From positions 3,038,001-3,102,000 of the forward strand of contig JACKBQ010000001.1 of NCBI GenBank assembly GCA_020634455.1: 64,000 nucleotides of DNA. Reading direction: 5' to 3'. The stretch's first letter is position 1; each line of letters opens with the position of its first letter. The notes beneath the pieces are model-generated. The model worked only from the letters and a program-made list of their open reading frames with translations. It searched no databases and was not told the origin of the DNA. Source of the stretch: Ardenticatenaceae bacterium (GTDB taxonomy: Bacteria > Chloroflexota > Anaerolineae > Promineifilales > Promineifilaceae). A program made the translations under genes and the position numbers. Shown in pieces: positions 26,161-35,068 of this stretch.

Positions 26161-26913
26161 GTGCGAAGAAGTTTAACCATCTCCATGCCCGCCTTTAACG
26201 AGGCCGAAAATATCCCCGGAATGGTAGCCGATGTGCTGCGCGTGGTGCCGCGTTTGGCCGATGAGTTTGAGATTATTGTGGTGGATGATGGTAGCCGGGA
26301 CGATACGGCCGTTGTCACCCAAACCCTCGCCGCGCAGCACCCAGAACTGAAATTGGTGCAGCATGAAGTGAACAAGGGGTATGGAACGGCCGTCCTCACC
26401 GGACTCACCCACGCCAGCAAGGAGCTCGTCTTTTTCACCGACGCCGACCGCCAGTTTGATTTGGCCGAGATTGAAAAGCTGCTGGCCAAAATAGAAACGG
26501 CCGATCTCGTTGTAGGCTACCGTGCCCCGCGCCGCGATCCGTTCATGCGGCGGCTGAACGGCAAAGGGTGGAGCTGGCTGGTGACGCTGCTGTTTGGTTA
26601 CACCGCTCGCGACATTGACTGCGCCTTCAAGCTGATGCGCCGCAGCGTCATCGAGCGGCTGCAAGATGAAATCAGTTCCGGCGGAGCCACCTTCAGCGCC
26701 GAATTTTTGGTGCGGGCCAAGCGAGCGGGCTTCAAAATTGCCGAAGTGCCCATCGTGGGGCATCGCCCCCGCGTGGCGGGCAATCCCACGGGCGCAAAAT
26801 TCAGCGTTATTGTGCGAGCGTTCAAAGAGTTGGTGCAGTTCCGGTTGGGGCTGCGGCGCGAGGGACGGCTGGTGGGAGTTAAAGTGAAGGGAGAGCGGGG
26901 AACGGCCGTTTAA
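26161..26913 (+). CDS. Family 2 glycosyltransferase (dolichyl-phosphate mannose synthase-like)
   Basis: 250 aa from GTG 26161, chosen because AGGAGAAGAAT lies just upstream and the GT-A fold begins there (SLTISMPAFNEAENI). It moves a sugar from a nucleotide sugar to a lipid carrier or glycan. Motifs: IIVVDDGSRDDT, FFTDADRQF (DxD) and FKLMRR. There is no C-terminal membrane helix, so it is likely peripheral. The stop overlaps the stop of rlmB by 4 bp in a tail-to-tail pair. The acceptor is unknown. Confidence 0.85.
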   Translation: MRRSLTISMPAFNEAENIPGMVADVLRVVPRLADEFEIIVVDDGSRDDTAVVTQTLAAQHPELKLVQHEVNKGYGTAVLTGLTHASKELVFFTDADRQFDLAEIEKLLAKIETADLVVGYRAPRRDPFMRRLNGKGWSWLVTLLFGYTARDIDCAFKLMRRSVIERLQDEISSGGATFSAEFLVRAKRAGFKIAEVPIVGHRPRVAGNPTGAKFSVIVRAFKELVQFRLGLRREGRLVGVKVKGERGTAV

Positions 26914-27653
26914 GCAAACCCCCGCGCCTGCCACGCCTGGTAAATGAGGATGGACCCCGCAACGGCCGCATTCAGCGATTCCACGTGGCCTTTTTGCGGC
27001 AGCATCAGGCGGATGTCGCAGGTTTCGCGCACCAGGCGGCGCATCCCCTGGCCTTCATGCCCCACCACAATGCCCAGCGGCATGTTCAAATCCACCTGTC
27101 CTAGCGATTGGGCATCATCTGCCAAATCCATGCCAACCAGCCACACGTTGTTTTGTTGCAGCTGGCGCATGGTATTTACCAGATTGGTTACCTGGGCCAC
27201 CAGCAAATGCTCGGCGGCCCCGGCAGAATATTGCACCACGGCGGGGGTAATCTCCGGGGCGCGGCGGTCTTGCACAATGACGCCATGTACGCCGCAAATT
27301 TCGGCCGTACGCAGCAAGCTCCCGATGTTTTGTGGCCCGTGCAGCAAATCCAGCAACAGCAAAAATGGCTTCTCGCCGCGTCGCTCAGCCAGCCCCAAAA
27401 TCTCATCCACTTCGCTGTAAACGTACGGCCCCACCTCCAGGGCCATGCCCTGGTGGCTGTGGTCCTTGGCGAGACGGCCGATTTTCTGTTTATCGGCCGT
27501 TTGGATGCGCACGCCCCGCTTTTGTGCCGCCTCGCGCACCGGCTGGGCCAGCTTTTTGTCCAGCCCGTCTTGCAGCCAGAGCGTAAAAATCTCCCGGCGG
27601 CTGCCACGTAGGGCTTCAAGGACGGTGTTGCGGCGGATGAGAATTTCGGTCAT
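26910..27653 (-). CDS. rlmB: 23S rRNA 2'-O-ribose methyltransferase RlmB (TrmH/SpoU family)
   Basis: 247 aa, standard length. It methylates a conserved G of 23S rRNA with SAM. The N-terminal substrate-binding part carries LIRRNTVLEALRG, and the knot-fold motifs are GPQNIGSLLRTAEICG (motif 1), GIVVGHEGQGM (motif 2) and ESLNAAVAGSILIY (motif 3). It sits 84 bp after cysS on the same strand; the same order (yacL, gltX, cysS, rlmB) is seen in Firmicutes such as Bacillus. The spacer contains near-palindromic GGTAATCGG-type repeats. Confidence 0.9.
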   Translation of the reverse strand: MTEILIRRNTVLEALRGSRREIFTLWLQDGLDKKLAQPVREAAQKRGVRIQTADKQKIGRLAKDHSHQGMALEVGPYVYSEVDEILGLAERRGEKPFLLLLDLLHGPQNIGSLLRTAEICGVHGVIVQDRRAPEITPAVVQYSAGAAEHLLVAQVTNLVNTMRQLQQNNVWLVGMDLADDAQSLGQVDLNMPLGIVVGHEGQGMRRLVRETCDIRLMLPQKGHVESLNAAVAGSILIYQAWQARGFA

Positions 27654-27737
27654 CGGTAGTCCGTTGTTGGTAATCGGTTATCGGAGAACGGTAATCCATT
27701 TTTGACCGATTACCGTTCACCGTTTACGGATTACCGT

Positions 27738-29180
27738 TTACCCTAATTTCCAAATGGTGCCATCCGCCCGATCTTCCAAAACCACACCCAACTCGCGCAG
27801 TTGGTTGCGGATTTTGTCGCCGGTGGCCCAATCTTTGTTGGCGCGGGCCTGGGCGCGCAGATCGATCAGCAGGCGGATGAGCCCGGCTTCGCGCTCGGCG
27901 TCGCTGTCTTGCTGCGCTTCGTCGGGGACGATGCCCAGGACGGTGCCGCCCAGTTCGCGGTAGAGGCCGTCCAGCGCGGCGAGCGATTCCTGCGACTGCG
28001 GCCCTTGCTCGTTGAGCAAGCTGTTCACCTGGCGGGTGTAATCTTGCAGGATGGCCAGGGCAGCGGGCGCGTTAAAGTCGTCGTTCATTTTTTCGATGAA
28101 GGCGGCTTTGGTTTTGTCTACCAGTTCCTGGATTTGGGTAGAGATTGGGCCGGAAACGGCCGTTCGCAATTGCTCTCGCACCAACGTCACCGCCCCCCAC
28201 AAACGCTGCCATCCTTTCGTAGCTGCTTCCACGGCCTCATCAGAAAAGTCAATCGGGTTGCTGTAATGGCTGGACAAAATGAAGGCGCGAATTGCTTCTG
28301 GCCGCCAGCGGGCCAGCGCGTCTTTGATGGTGAGCGTGTTGCCCAGGCTCTTGCTCATCTTCACGCCGTCGAGCGTGAGCGAGCCAGTGAGCATCCAAAA
28401 ACGCGCGTACGGGTGGTCGTGGGCTGCTTCACTTTGGGCAATTTCACATTCGTTGTGCGGGAAAATGTTGTCGATGCCGCCGCCGTGAATGTCAAACGTC
28501 GGGCCGAGGTATTTGTTGGCCATCGCCGAGCATTCCACGTGCCAGCCGGGGAAACCTTCGCCCCACGGGCTGGGCCAGCGCAAAATGTGCTCTGGCTCCG
28601 CTTTTTTCCACAGGGCGAAGTCGGCGGGATGTTTCTTTTCGCTGCGCACGGCTTCGCGGGAGCCTTCTTCCTGCTCCTCGACGATACGGCCGCTTAATTT
28701 GCCATATTCCGGGTAGGAGATAACGTCAAAATAGACGGAGCCATCCACCTCGTAGGCGTGGCCCTTGGCGATGAGTTCCTGCACCATGGCGATTTGTTCG
28801 GGGATGTGGCCGCTGGCCCGCGGACTGATGTCCGGGCGCTGCACGCCGAGGGCGTCCATGTCGTCGAAATACCCTTTCATGTAGGTTTCTACCACCTGCA
28901 TGGGCAGGGCAGACATTTGCTCCGCTTTGCGCAGGATGCGGTCTTCGCCGGTGGCCAGCATGTGGCCCACGTCAGTGATGTTTTGCACATACAGCACTTT
29001 GTAGCCGCTGTAGCGCAGGTAGCGCACAATCACATCGAAGCCGACGTACGTTTTGGCGTGGCCGATGTGCGAATAGTCGTACACGGTGGGGCCGCAGACG
29101 TAGATGTTGACACGGCCGTCTTGCAGCGGCACAAATTCTTGCTTCTCACGGTTGAGTACATTGTAAATTTTCAGTGACAT
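27738..29180 (-). CDS. cysS: Cysteinyl-tRNA synthetase
   Basis: 480 aa from ATG 29180, chosen because TGGAG is just upstream; a longer frame reaches 29210. It charges tRNA(Cys). Class I motifs are YDYSHIGHAKTYV (HIGH) and GVKMSKSLGN (KMSKS). Zinc ligands are in YVCGPTVYD, WHVECSAM and HNECEIAQ. The C-terminal anticodon-binding part ends in EDRADGTIWKLG. It lies between gltX and rlmB on the same strand, separated from gltX by a 24-bp-arm inverted repeat. Confidence 0.95.
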   Translation of the reverse strand: MSLKIYNVLNREKQEFVPLQDGRVNIYVCGPTVYDYSHIGHAKTYVGFDVIVRYLRYSGYKVLYVQNITDVGHMLATGEDRILRKAEQMSALPMQVVETYMKGYFDDMDALGVQRPDISPRASGHIPEQIAMVQELIAKGHAYEVDGSVYFDVISYPEYGKLSGRIVEEQEEGSREAVRSEKKHPADFALWKKAEPEHILRWPSPWGEGFPGWHVECSAMANKYLGPTFDIHGGGIDNIFPHNECEIAQSEAAHDHPYARFWMLTGSLTLDGVKMSKSLGNTLTIKDALARWRPEAIRAFILSSHYSNPIDFSDEAVEAATKGWQRLWGAVTLVREQLRTAVSGPISTQIQELVDKTKAAFIEKMNDDFNAPAALAILQDYTRQVNSLLNEQGPQSQESLAALDGLYRELGGTVLGIVPDEAQQDSDAEREAGLIRLLIDLRAQARANKDWATGDKIRNQLRELGVVLEDRADGTIWKLG

Positions 29181-29233
29181 ACGAACTCCAGATTTGGCCA
29201 CAGAGGGCACAGAGGAAAAAGAGACTTCCCTTT

Positions 29234-29291
29234 GTCATTCCCGCGCAGGCGGGAATCCAGGAAGATGGACTCCCGCCTGCGCGGGAGTGAC
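29234..29291. repeat. REP-like inverted repeat between gltX and cysS
   Basis: Arms of 24 bp (29234-29257 and 29268-29291, beginning GTCATTCCCGCGCAGGCG) with two mismatches and a 10-bp loop. It has the look of the short extragenic palindromes found dispersed in many genomes. Another copy was not found in the window. Confidence 0.75.
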
Positions 29292-29323
29292 ATGAAATGG
29301 TGCCCTCTGTGGCAAAAAAATTT

Positions 29324-30679
29324 TCATAATCGTAGCGCATTGGCGATGCGTTGCAAAGTGCGGTTTTTGCCCAGGATGGCCATGATCTCGGCCAGAGGCG
29401 GCCCGCCCGTTTGGCCGGTGAGGGCAGCACGGATGGGATGGAAGATGGCGGGCGGCTTCCAGCCGTTGCTTTCTTTGAATGATTGGCGCAAGCCCTGCAA
29501 AATACTTTGGGCTGTGGCGTCATCCAGCAGCACCACGTGCGCCAGTTCAGCCACCAGCCGGGTCAGCACTGGGTGGGCGGATTCGCTGTGCAGCGCTTCT
29601 TGTGCGTCTGGGGTTAGCTCAAAATTGTCGGCAAAGGCCCATTCGGCGGCGTCTACGGCATCTTCCAGCTTGTTGAGGCCGTCGCGGAGTACGGCCGTTA
29701 ATCGCACCAGCCACTCATCTTGCATGGGTAGCTCATCGTAGACCTCTTCAAGGAACGGCCGTAGCAACTCTGCCAATTTCTCGTTGCTGTGCCGCTGCAT
29801 GTACTGCCGGTTCATCCAGTTCAGCTTGTCCCAATCAAACGTTGAGGGACTAGCGGACAACCGCTCCACCCGAAACTGCTGGCGCACGGTCCATTTGTCT
29901 ACCACTTCCTGGCCGTTGTCTGGCGTCCAGCCGAGCAGCAGCAGGTAATTGAATAGCGCCGCTGGCAGGTAGCCCGCTGCCTGAAAATCGCGGATGAGGT
30001 AGCCGCCTTCGGGGTCGCGCTTTTTTAGCTTTTGGCCTTGGCGGTTGAGGATGAGCGGCAGGTGCACCCAGACTGGTTCATTCCAGCCCATCGCTTTGTG
30101 CAGTTGGATGTGGATGGGGGCGCTGGGAATCCAATCTTCGCCGCGCACCACGTGGGTGATGCCCATGTCGTGGTCGTCGGTGATGGTGGCCAGGTGGTAG
30201 AGCGGGTCGCCGTTGCTGCGCACGATGATGGGGTCTTGTAAACGGCCGTTCTCAAAGCGAATCTCCCCGCGAATGGCGTCGTGCAAAATGGTGTGGCCTG
30301 TTTTGGGCATTTTCAAGCGTAGCGGATTGCCATCTGGGCTGGCCGGATGTGCTGGGTCGTCGCCGTAGTAGGCGTGTCCTTCGTCTACCAATTTTTCTGC
30401 GGTGCGTTGGTGAAACGGCCGTCTTTCAGACTGTACATACGGCCCAAACTCTCCGCCGATGTCCGGCCCTTCGTCCCAATCCAGCCCCAGCCAGTTGAGC
30501 GCGTCAAAAATGAGCTGGGTGGCTTCGGGCGTGTTGCGGGCAACGTCGGTGTCTTCCAGGCGAATGATGAAGTCGCCTTTGAGCGCGCGCGACAAGGCCC
30601 AACAAAAAACGGCCGTGTGCATATTGCCCACATGCACTGGCCCGGTCGGGCTGGGGGGGAAGCGCAGTCGGGGAACCAT
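29324..30679 (-). CDS. gltX: Glutamyl-tRNA synthetase
   Basis: 451 aa from ATG 30679, which overlaps the TGA of the upstream PIN-TRAM gene by one base (TGATG), so translation is coupled; a GTG at 30682 is the other option. It charges tRNA(Glu). The HIGH motif is FPPSPTGPVHVGN and the KMSKS motif is KLKKRDPEGGY. The catalytic domain and an all-helical anticodon-binding C-terminus are complete. In bacteria without GlnRS it may also charge tRNA(Gln), but no Gat genes are here to test that. Confidence 0.95.
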   Translation of the reverse strand: MVPRLRFPPSPTGPVHVGNMHTAVFCWALSRALKGDFIIRLEDTDVARNTPEATQLIFDALNWLGLDWDEGPDIGGEFGPYVQSERRPFHQRTAEKLVDEGHAYYGDDPAHPASPDGNPLRLKMPKTGHTILHDAIRGEIRFENGRLQDPIIVRSNGDPLYHLATITDDHDMGITHVVRGEDWIPSAPIHIQLHKAMGWNEPVWVHLPLILNRQGQKLKKRDPEGGYLIRDFQAAGYLPAALFNYLLLLGWTPDNGQEVVDKWTVRQQFRVERLSASPSTFDWDKLNWMNRQYMQRHSNEKLAELLRPFLEEVYDELPMQDEWLVRLTAVLRDGLNKLEDAVDAAEWAFADNFELTPDAQEALHSESAHPVLTRLVAELAHVVLLDDATAQSILQGLRQSFKESNGWKPPAIFHPIRAALTGQTGGPPLAEIMAILGKNRTLQRIANALRL

Positions 30680-31731
30680 CACGGCTTGGCGAAGATCATG
30701 CGGCCAGCGGAGGTTTGCAGCACTTTGGTGACGGTAACGTTGAGCGTTTTGTTGATGAGTTGACGGCCGTCTTCCACCACCACCATCGTGCCATCCTGCA
30801 AAAAGCCCACACCCTGGTCAGACTCGCGTCCTTCCTGGATGATTTTGACTTTGAGCTCTTCACCGGGCAGTGAGGTGATTTTCACTGCATTAGCCAGATC
30901 GTTGATGTTGAGCACTGCGACGCCTTGCAGTTCGGCCACGCGGTTGAGATTGTAATCGTTGGTCATGATGGGGCAGCGCAAATGACGGGCCAGCGCCACC
31001 AGCTTACTGTCTGCTTCGCGTACTTCGCTCACGTCCATGTCGGTAATTTGGGTGGGGACAGGGGAATCGTTTTGCAATTGGGTAAGAACTTCCAGGCCCA
31101 AACGGCCGCGCCCCCGTCGCAGTGGGTCAGCACTGTCGGCGATGTGCTGCAATTCGGACAAAATGAAGTTGGGGATAAGCAAGGTGGCGCGGACGAATCC
31201 GGTTTTGCTAATGTCGGCGATACGGCCGTCTATAATGACGCTGGTGTCTAATAAAATGAACTGTTCCCCAGCTTGTGCCGGATTTTGCTCGACGTTTGTA
31301 TGCGATAGTGGGGAGCGAAAGCCGCTGAAAAAAGTTTGCAAATCATTCTGGCGCGATACCAAAATGACCACACTGAGGTAGCAGAGGACGCCAGCGGCCA
31401 CCAGCGGCAAAATTTGGCGGAAGGGGGAACCAAGCAGCGCCAACGGCAAGGAGAGTAGTGCTGCGGCGACCAGGCCAATGAACAGCCCCAAAACAATGGC
31501 AATGAGTCGCTCGGCAGGCATTTGGGCTAATCGTGCGCTGATGTGGCGCAACGGCCGTATCGTTATGTATGGCGTTAAAACCAGGCCAATCAGAAAACCC
31601 AGCAAGATAAAGACAATGACATAGCCTTCGGGGGCAACCCGGAAAAGCTGGGCAACTTCATCGCCTAAAAATGCACCACCAATTGCGGCTGCAATAGCAC
31701 CTAAAATGCGAAAAATAAATTCAGTACTCAT
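30679..31731 (-). CDS. Membrane PIN-TRAM domain protein (YacL family)
   Basis: 350 aa from ATG 31731 (AGGAA 8 nt upstream). The N-terminus has about four membrane helices (to residue 130). The PIN nuclease domain has Asp in LLDTSVIIDGRIAD, Glu in ILSELQHIAD and Asp in EVREADSKLVALA. The C-terminal TRAM domain is KVKIIQEGRESDQGVGFLQD onward. YacL proteins are widespread; their RNA targets are not well known. The order with gltX, cysS and rlmB matches Bacillus except for missing ispD, ispF, cysE and mrnC. Confidence 0.9.
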   Translation of the reverse strand: MSTEFIFRILGAIAAAIGGAFLGDEVAQLFRVAPEGYVIVFILLGFLIGLVLTPYITIRPLRHISARLAQMPAERLIAIVLGLFIGLVAAALLSLPLALLGSPFRQILPLVAAGVLCYLSVVILVSRQNDLQTFFSGFRSPLSHTNVEQNPAQAGEQFILLDTSVIIDGRIADISKTGFVRATLLIPNFILSELQHIADSADPLRRGRGRLGLEVLTQLQNDSPVPTQITDMDVSEVREADSKLVALARHLRCPIMTNDYNLNRVAELQGVAVLNINDLANAVKITSLPGEELKVKIIQEGRESDQGVGFLQDGTMVVVEDGRQLINKTLNVTVTKVLQTSAGRMIFAKP

Positions 31732-31980
31732 AAAATAATTCCTGTTGAATGATTCCAGACAAAAAAGATGAATATACCCATTGTACATTCATCTTTTCTT
31801 CTTCAAATGTGATGCCGCTTTTTATTTATGTAAACAAAAAGCTCTTTGTGTTCGCTTGGCTAAAAAAGGTTGAGCAACCCGCATTTGGCTGAAAATTCCA
31901 AAACTTGGGTGGAGAAAGCGCATTTATTTGGAAAATCGAAAGATTCGATCTGCAATTGAATGACTGAAAAACAACGCTTT

Positions 31981-32148
31981 TTACTTAGCTGTTTGTGGTA
32001 ATTCAATTTGTATGAAGAATGAGTCCAAAATACGCTCGACGCCGCTGGCAGAATGAATCATGTGAATGATGAGCGCTACGTTTAACGCTGCCCAACCCAG
32101 GCAACTTGATGACGCAAAAAATGGAACAACAAGATTAATGGGCGCCAT
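31981..32148 (-). CDS. Possible small membrane peptide
   Basis: 55 aa from ATG 32148. The sequence has a hydrophobic stretch (CLGWAALNVALIIHMIH) and a polar C-terminus. No strong ribosome site is upstream and no family was recognised. It lies in an otherwise empty 700-bp spacer. It may be chance. Confidence 0.25.
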   Translation of the reverse strand: MAPINLVVPFFASSSCLGWAALNVALIIHMIHSASGVERILDSFFIQIELPQTAK

Positions 32149-32158
32149 CTTGATTTAG

Positions 32159-32198
32159 GGCTAACGATTAATTAATTGTGGGAATTATATCGTTAGCC
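32159..32198. repeat. 10-bp-arm inverted repeat
   Basis: GGCTAACGAT and its complement ATCGTTAGCC flank a 20-bp AT-rich spacer. It lies 11 bp before the possible small gene on the minus strand, in a region (31732-32397) with several diverged copies of GCATTTRGCTGAAAATT near 31879, 31919, 32213 and 32373. It could be an operator. Nothing else was seen in this spacer. Confidence 0.55.
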
Positions 32199-32397
32199 AT
32201 TGCGGAATGAGATCGCATTTAGCTGAAAATTGTTGAAATCCCATTCTTTAGCAAACTTTTCCTGCTACATCAACAAAAAATGAAGAAGAAAATGAAGCAA
32301 TAACAAAAGCTAATGATTTGATGGTATCACAGCCAATATGAAGGGGCAATATCGTTTTTGCAATCGTGTGGCTGCATTTAGCTGGCTATTATTTGTT

Positions 32398-32434
32398 GGG
32401 GCGAACGGCCGTTTACCCAACGGCCGTTCGCCCC
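32398..32434 (-). terminator. Strong hairpin made from two ACGGCCGT palindromes
   Basis: A perfect 16-bp stem (GGGGCGAACGGCCGTT and its complement) with a 5-nt loop, starting 4 bp after the stop of the leftward membrane protein gene. It is very stable but has no T-run after it. Each arm holds one copy of the iterated palindrome. Confidence 0.65.
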
Positions 32435-32438
32435 AAAT

Positions 32439-33158
32439 TTACCGTCTCGTTTGATCGTTGGCGCGGGGCCGAGGTGGAACGGCACGACGGCCGTTTGCCT
32501 GCCGAGGGGCGGCGCGTATAGGGGCTGGATTTGGCCGAAACGGCCGTCCTGTTGATGCCTGGCGAGTAGGGGTGGAGGCTGTGTTGGACGGCCGTTTGGT
32601 AGCTTGGCGGCTACGCTGCAATAACGATCCGGCAAACATGTATTCCCCCGCCACAGAGATGGCCCCAATAAACAAAATGCGCGTCAGCCAGACCAAAACC
32701 GCCACAAAAAACGGCACCCAGCGTAGCAATTGCTCCCGGCTCAACACCTCGTTGCCAAAATCGTGCGTCAGCAGCGTTAGCGAAATGGCCCACCAGGTCA
32801 TGATGGCATTCATTGTGGCCCCTAACAGCCAGGCGCCCATCAAGTACCAAACGGCCGTAGGCTCATCTTTGCCCCGTTCTGGGGTAAACAACCGGGCCAG
32901 CCCGGCAAAATCAATCGCACAAAAGGCGATGGCCAAAATAGCCGCCCAGCTAATCCCGGCAAAGCGCACATCGCCCAGCAAGTTGCTTAAAGCGTAGCGC
33001 GTCGTATCAAAGTTGAACAGTTCAAACGCCACCAGCGCCACCACCAGGATGACGCCCATGATCGTTTTTTGGGGTAAATTGAGACCCAGCAGCGCATTGC
33101 CGTCGGGTTGGCTTGGGCGTGGATTTCCACCAGTATTGTTTGCGCCCTGATTATTCAT
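32439..33158 (-). CDS. Membrane protein of unknown function with basic Pro-rich tail
   Basis: 239 aa. The ATG at 33158 has AGGAGAAAG upstream. Residues about 33-175 carry four to five predicted membrane helices (TIMGVILVVALVAFELF, ISWAAILAIAFCAIDFAG, GAWLLGATMNAIM, WVPFFVAVLVWLTRILFIG). The N-terminus is Asn/Gly-rich, and the last 55 residues are rich in Arg, Pro and Ala and probably face the cytoplasm, where they could bind nucleic acid or a partner. No family was recognised. It is followed by a strong hairpin and stands alone between spacers. Confidence 0.7.
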   Translation of the reverse strand: MNNQGANNTGGNPRPSQPDGNALLGLNLPQKTIMGVILVVALVAFELFNFDTTRYALSNLLGDVRFAGISWAAILAIAFCAIDFAGLARLFTPERGKDEPTAVWYLMGAWLLGATMNAIMTWWAISLTLLTHDFGNEVLSREQLLRWVPFFVAVLVWLTRILFIGAISVAGEYMFAGSLLQRSRQATKRPSNTASTPTRQASTGRPFRPNPAPIRAAPRQANGRRAVPPRPRANDQTRR

Positions 33159-33580
33159 GATCTTTCTCCTGCAATTTTCTTGTTTCTTGCCACAAGAAGT
33201 TTAACTTTTCCTAAATTGTTCAACGTACGTAACTCAAAAGTTGAACTTCTAAACCTTTTGAAACAAAAAAATCCGAACCAAAGGTTCGCTTGCTCTTGCC
33301 ACTCTCCTTTTTTGTTGCGATTTCCCCGTTGTTTGGTTGTGTAAAAAAGAGGATGTGGCGCTGATAAGGGTCGCACTTACCAGCGCCACGGTTTGAGGGG
33401 AAGAGGGTATGTAGGGTTGAGAAGAGGGAAGAGGGTTCCGTATGTCTGCGAAGAATATTAGCACGGATGTTCTAAAAAGTCAAACCGAATTTAGAACAAA
33501 ATCATTCGGATTTCGAGGTTGGTGGGGGTAGAATACGGCCGTTCTAATGATGAAGTTTTAAATTAGGAATGGTTAACAAT
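33159..33580. other. Divergent spacer, no gene seen
   Basis: About 420 bp between the membrane protein and the FAD oxidoreductase, which diverge. It has AT-rich runs and a GTTCAAC/GTTGAAC pair near 33218-33245. Both promoters should be here. No gene is supported. Confidence 0.5.
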
Positions 33581-35005
33581 ATGAGCAATGCAGATTCATG
33601 GACGAGAAAAATTGAGTTAGGTTTGTACCGCGCAGCTGGCGCATCGGCCGTCATTGGCTACCCACTGCGTTGGGAAAAGCTGGAAATTGACGAAAACCGC
33701 TCGCTGTGGGCTTCGTATACGCCAGACTATCAGCCAAACTCGCCGCTGACCGGGCCAGAAATGGCCGATCTTTGCATCATCGGTGGCGGTTACACCGGCA
33801 TTTCGACCGCTTACCACTTTAACCAACGCTTTCCAGAAAAGCGGGTGGTGCTGCTGGAAGCCAAAGCGCTGGCCAACGGTGCCAGCGGGCGCAATGGCGG
33901 CATGATGCTCAACTGGATTTACGGCGTCGGCCACATGAGCGCAGAAATGACCGCCCGCGTTTACAACGCCACCCACCAAACCATTAACAGCATCGAGCAG
34001 ATTATCCAAACGCACAACCTGGATGTGAGCTATCGGCGGGATGGCTGCTTTGAGGTGTTCACCGACGAGCAGCGGGCCATCGAAGCCAAAGAAGAGGTGG
34101 CCTACCTGAACAGCATTGGCGTGCCCGTGCAGTTTTGGGATGCGGCTCAGGTGCGACAAAAACTCAATCTCAACGGTATCTACGGCGGTTTGTTTGACCC
34201 CAGCGAAGGGCAGCTCAACGGCGTCCAGTTTATTCGCGGACTCCGTTCTGTGTTAGAAGCGCGTGGGGTAAAGATTTATGAGGGAACGGCCGTAACCAAA
34301 ATCACCGAAGGCCCCACTATCGAAGTTGCCACCGCCAACGGCACCGTGAAAGCCAAAGCAATTGTGCTGGCCACCAACGGCTACACCGGCAAGCTCGGTT
34401 ACTTCCGCAAAGCGTTTTTCCCCCTGCACTCCCACGTCTTTGCCACCGACCCCCTCAGCGACGACACCGCCCGCCAGCTTGGCTGGCACGGCACCGCAGG
34501 CTTCTCCGATGACCTGAACCGCATCTCCTACGCCACCCGCACCCGCGAGGGACACATAGTGTTTGGCGGCGGCAGCAACATCTCTTATGCCTACCTGTGG
34601 AACAACCGTACCGCCTTCCCCGGCACGCCAGACAGCGCCAATCCCGCCTTCAACGAGATGCAGCAAACGATGGGGCAATACCTCACAGGCAGTGGCAGCT
34701 TGCGCCGCGCCTACCGCTGGACGGGTACGCTGGCCATCACCATGCGGCGCAACTGCTTCATGGGGGTGCGCGGCGACTACAACAATGTTTACTACGCCCT
34801 CGGCTACAGTGGTCACGGCGTGACAGCGGCCAACATGGCGGGCAAAGTGCTCACGGATATTTACAGCGGCAGCGATGAGCAATGGCGCGGACTGCCCTTT
34901 ATTGGCGAAGATTATTCGCCCGTGCCGCTAGACCCGTTCCGCTGGATGGGTTACCAGATGATGACCCGGCTCACGGGGCGTTCTCCACGCGAGCCACACC
35001 GTTGA
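33581..35005 (+). CDS. FAD-dependent oxidoreductase (DAO/PuuB-like)
   Basis: 474 aa from ATG 33581 (TTAGGAA upstream); an ATG at 33569 lies inside the same ribosome site region and is less likely. The FAD-binding motif is CIIGGGYTGISTAYHF, followed by VVLLEAKALANGASGRNGG typical of the DAO family that oxidises amines or amino acids. The second FAD motif is near IVLATNGYTG and the C-terminal GYSGHGVTAANMAG closes the fold. Gamma-glutamylputrescine oxidase and similar enzymes are closest; the substrate cannot be fixed. It is followed by the TPR gene on the same strand. Confidence 0.85.
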   Translation: MSNADSWTRKIELGLYRAAGASAVIGYPLRWEKLEIDENRSLWASYTPDYQPNSPLTGPEMADLCIIGGGYTGISTAYHFNQRFPEKRVVLLEAKALANGASGRNGGMMLNWIYGVGHMSAEMTARVYNATHQTINSIEQIIQTHNLDVSYRRDGCFEVFTDEQRAIEAKEEVAYLNSIGVPVQFWDAAQVRQKLNLNGIYGGLFDPSEGQLNGVQFIRGLRSVLEARGVKIYEGTAVTKITEGPTIEVATANGTVKAKAIVLATNGYTGKLGYFRKAFFPLHSHVFATDPLSDDTARQLGWHGTAGFSDDLNRISYATRTREGHIVFGGGSNISYAYLWNNRTAFPGTPDSANPAFNEMQQTMGQYLTGSGSLRRAYRWTGTLAITMRRNCFMGVRGDYNNVYYALGYSGHGVTAANMAGKVLTDIYSGSDEQWRGLPFIGEDYSPVPLDPFRWMGYQMMTRLTGRSPREPHR

Positions 35006-35068
35006 TGACTGCCTGACGTTTCACGTCCCCTTCATTGTCAAATTTGGCCTCCGGTGTATCATATTGCC

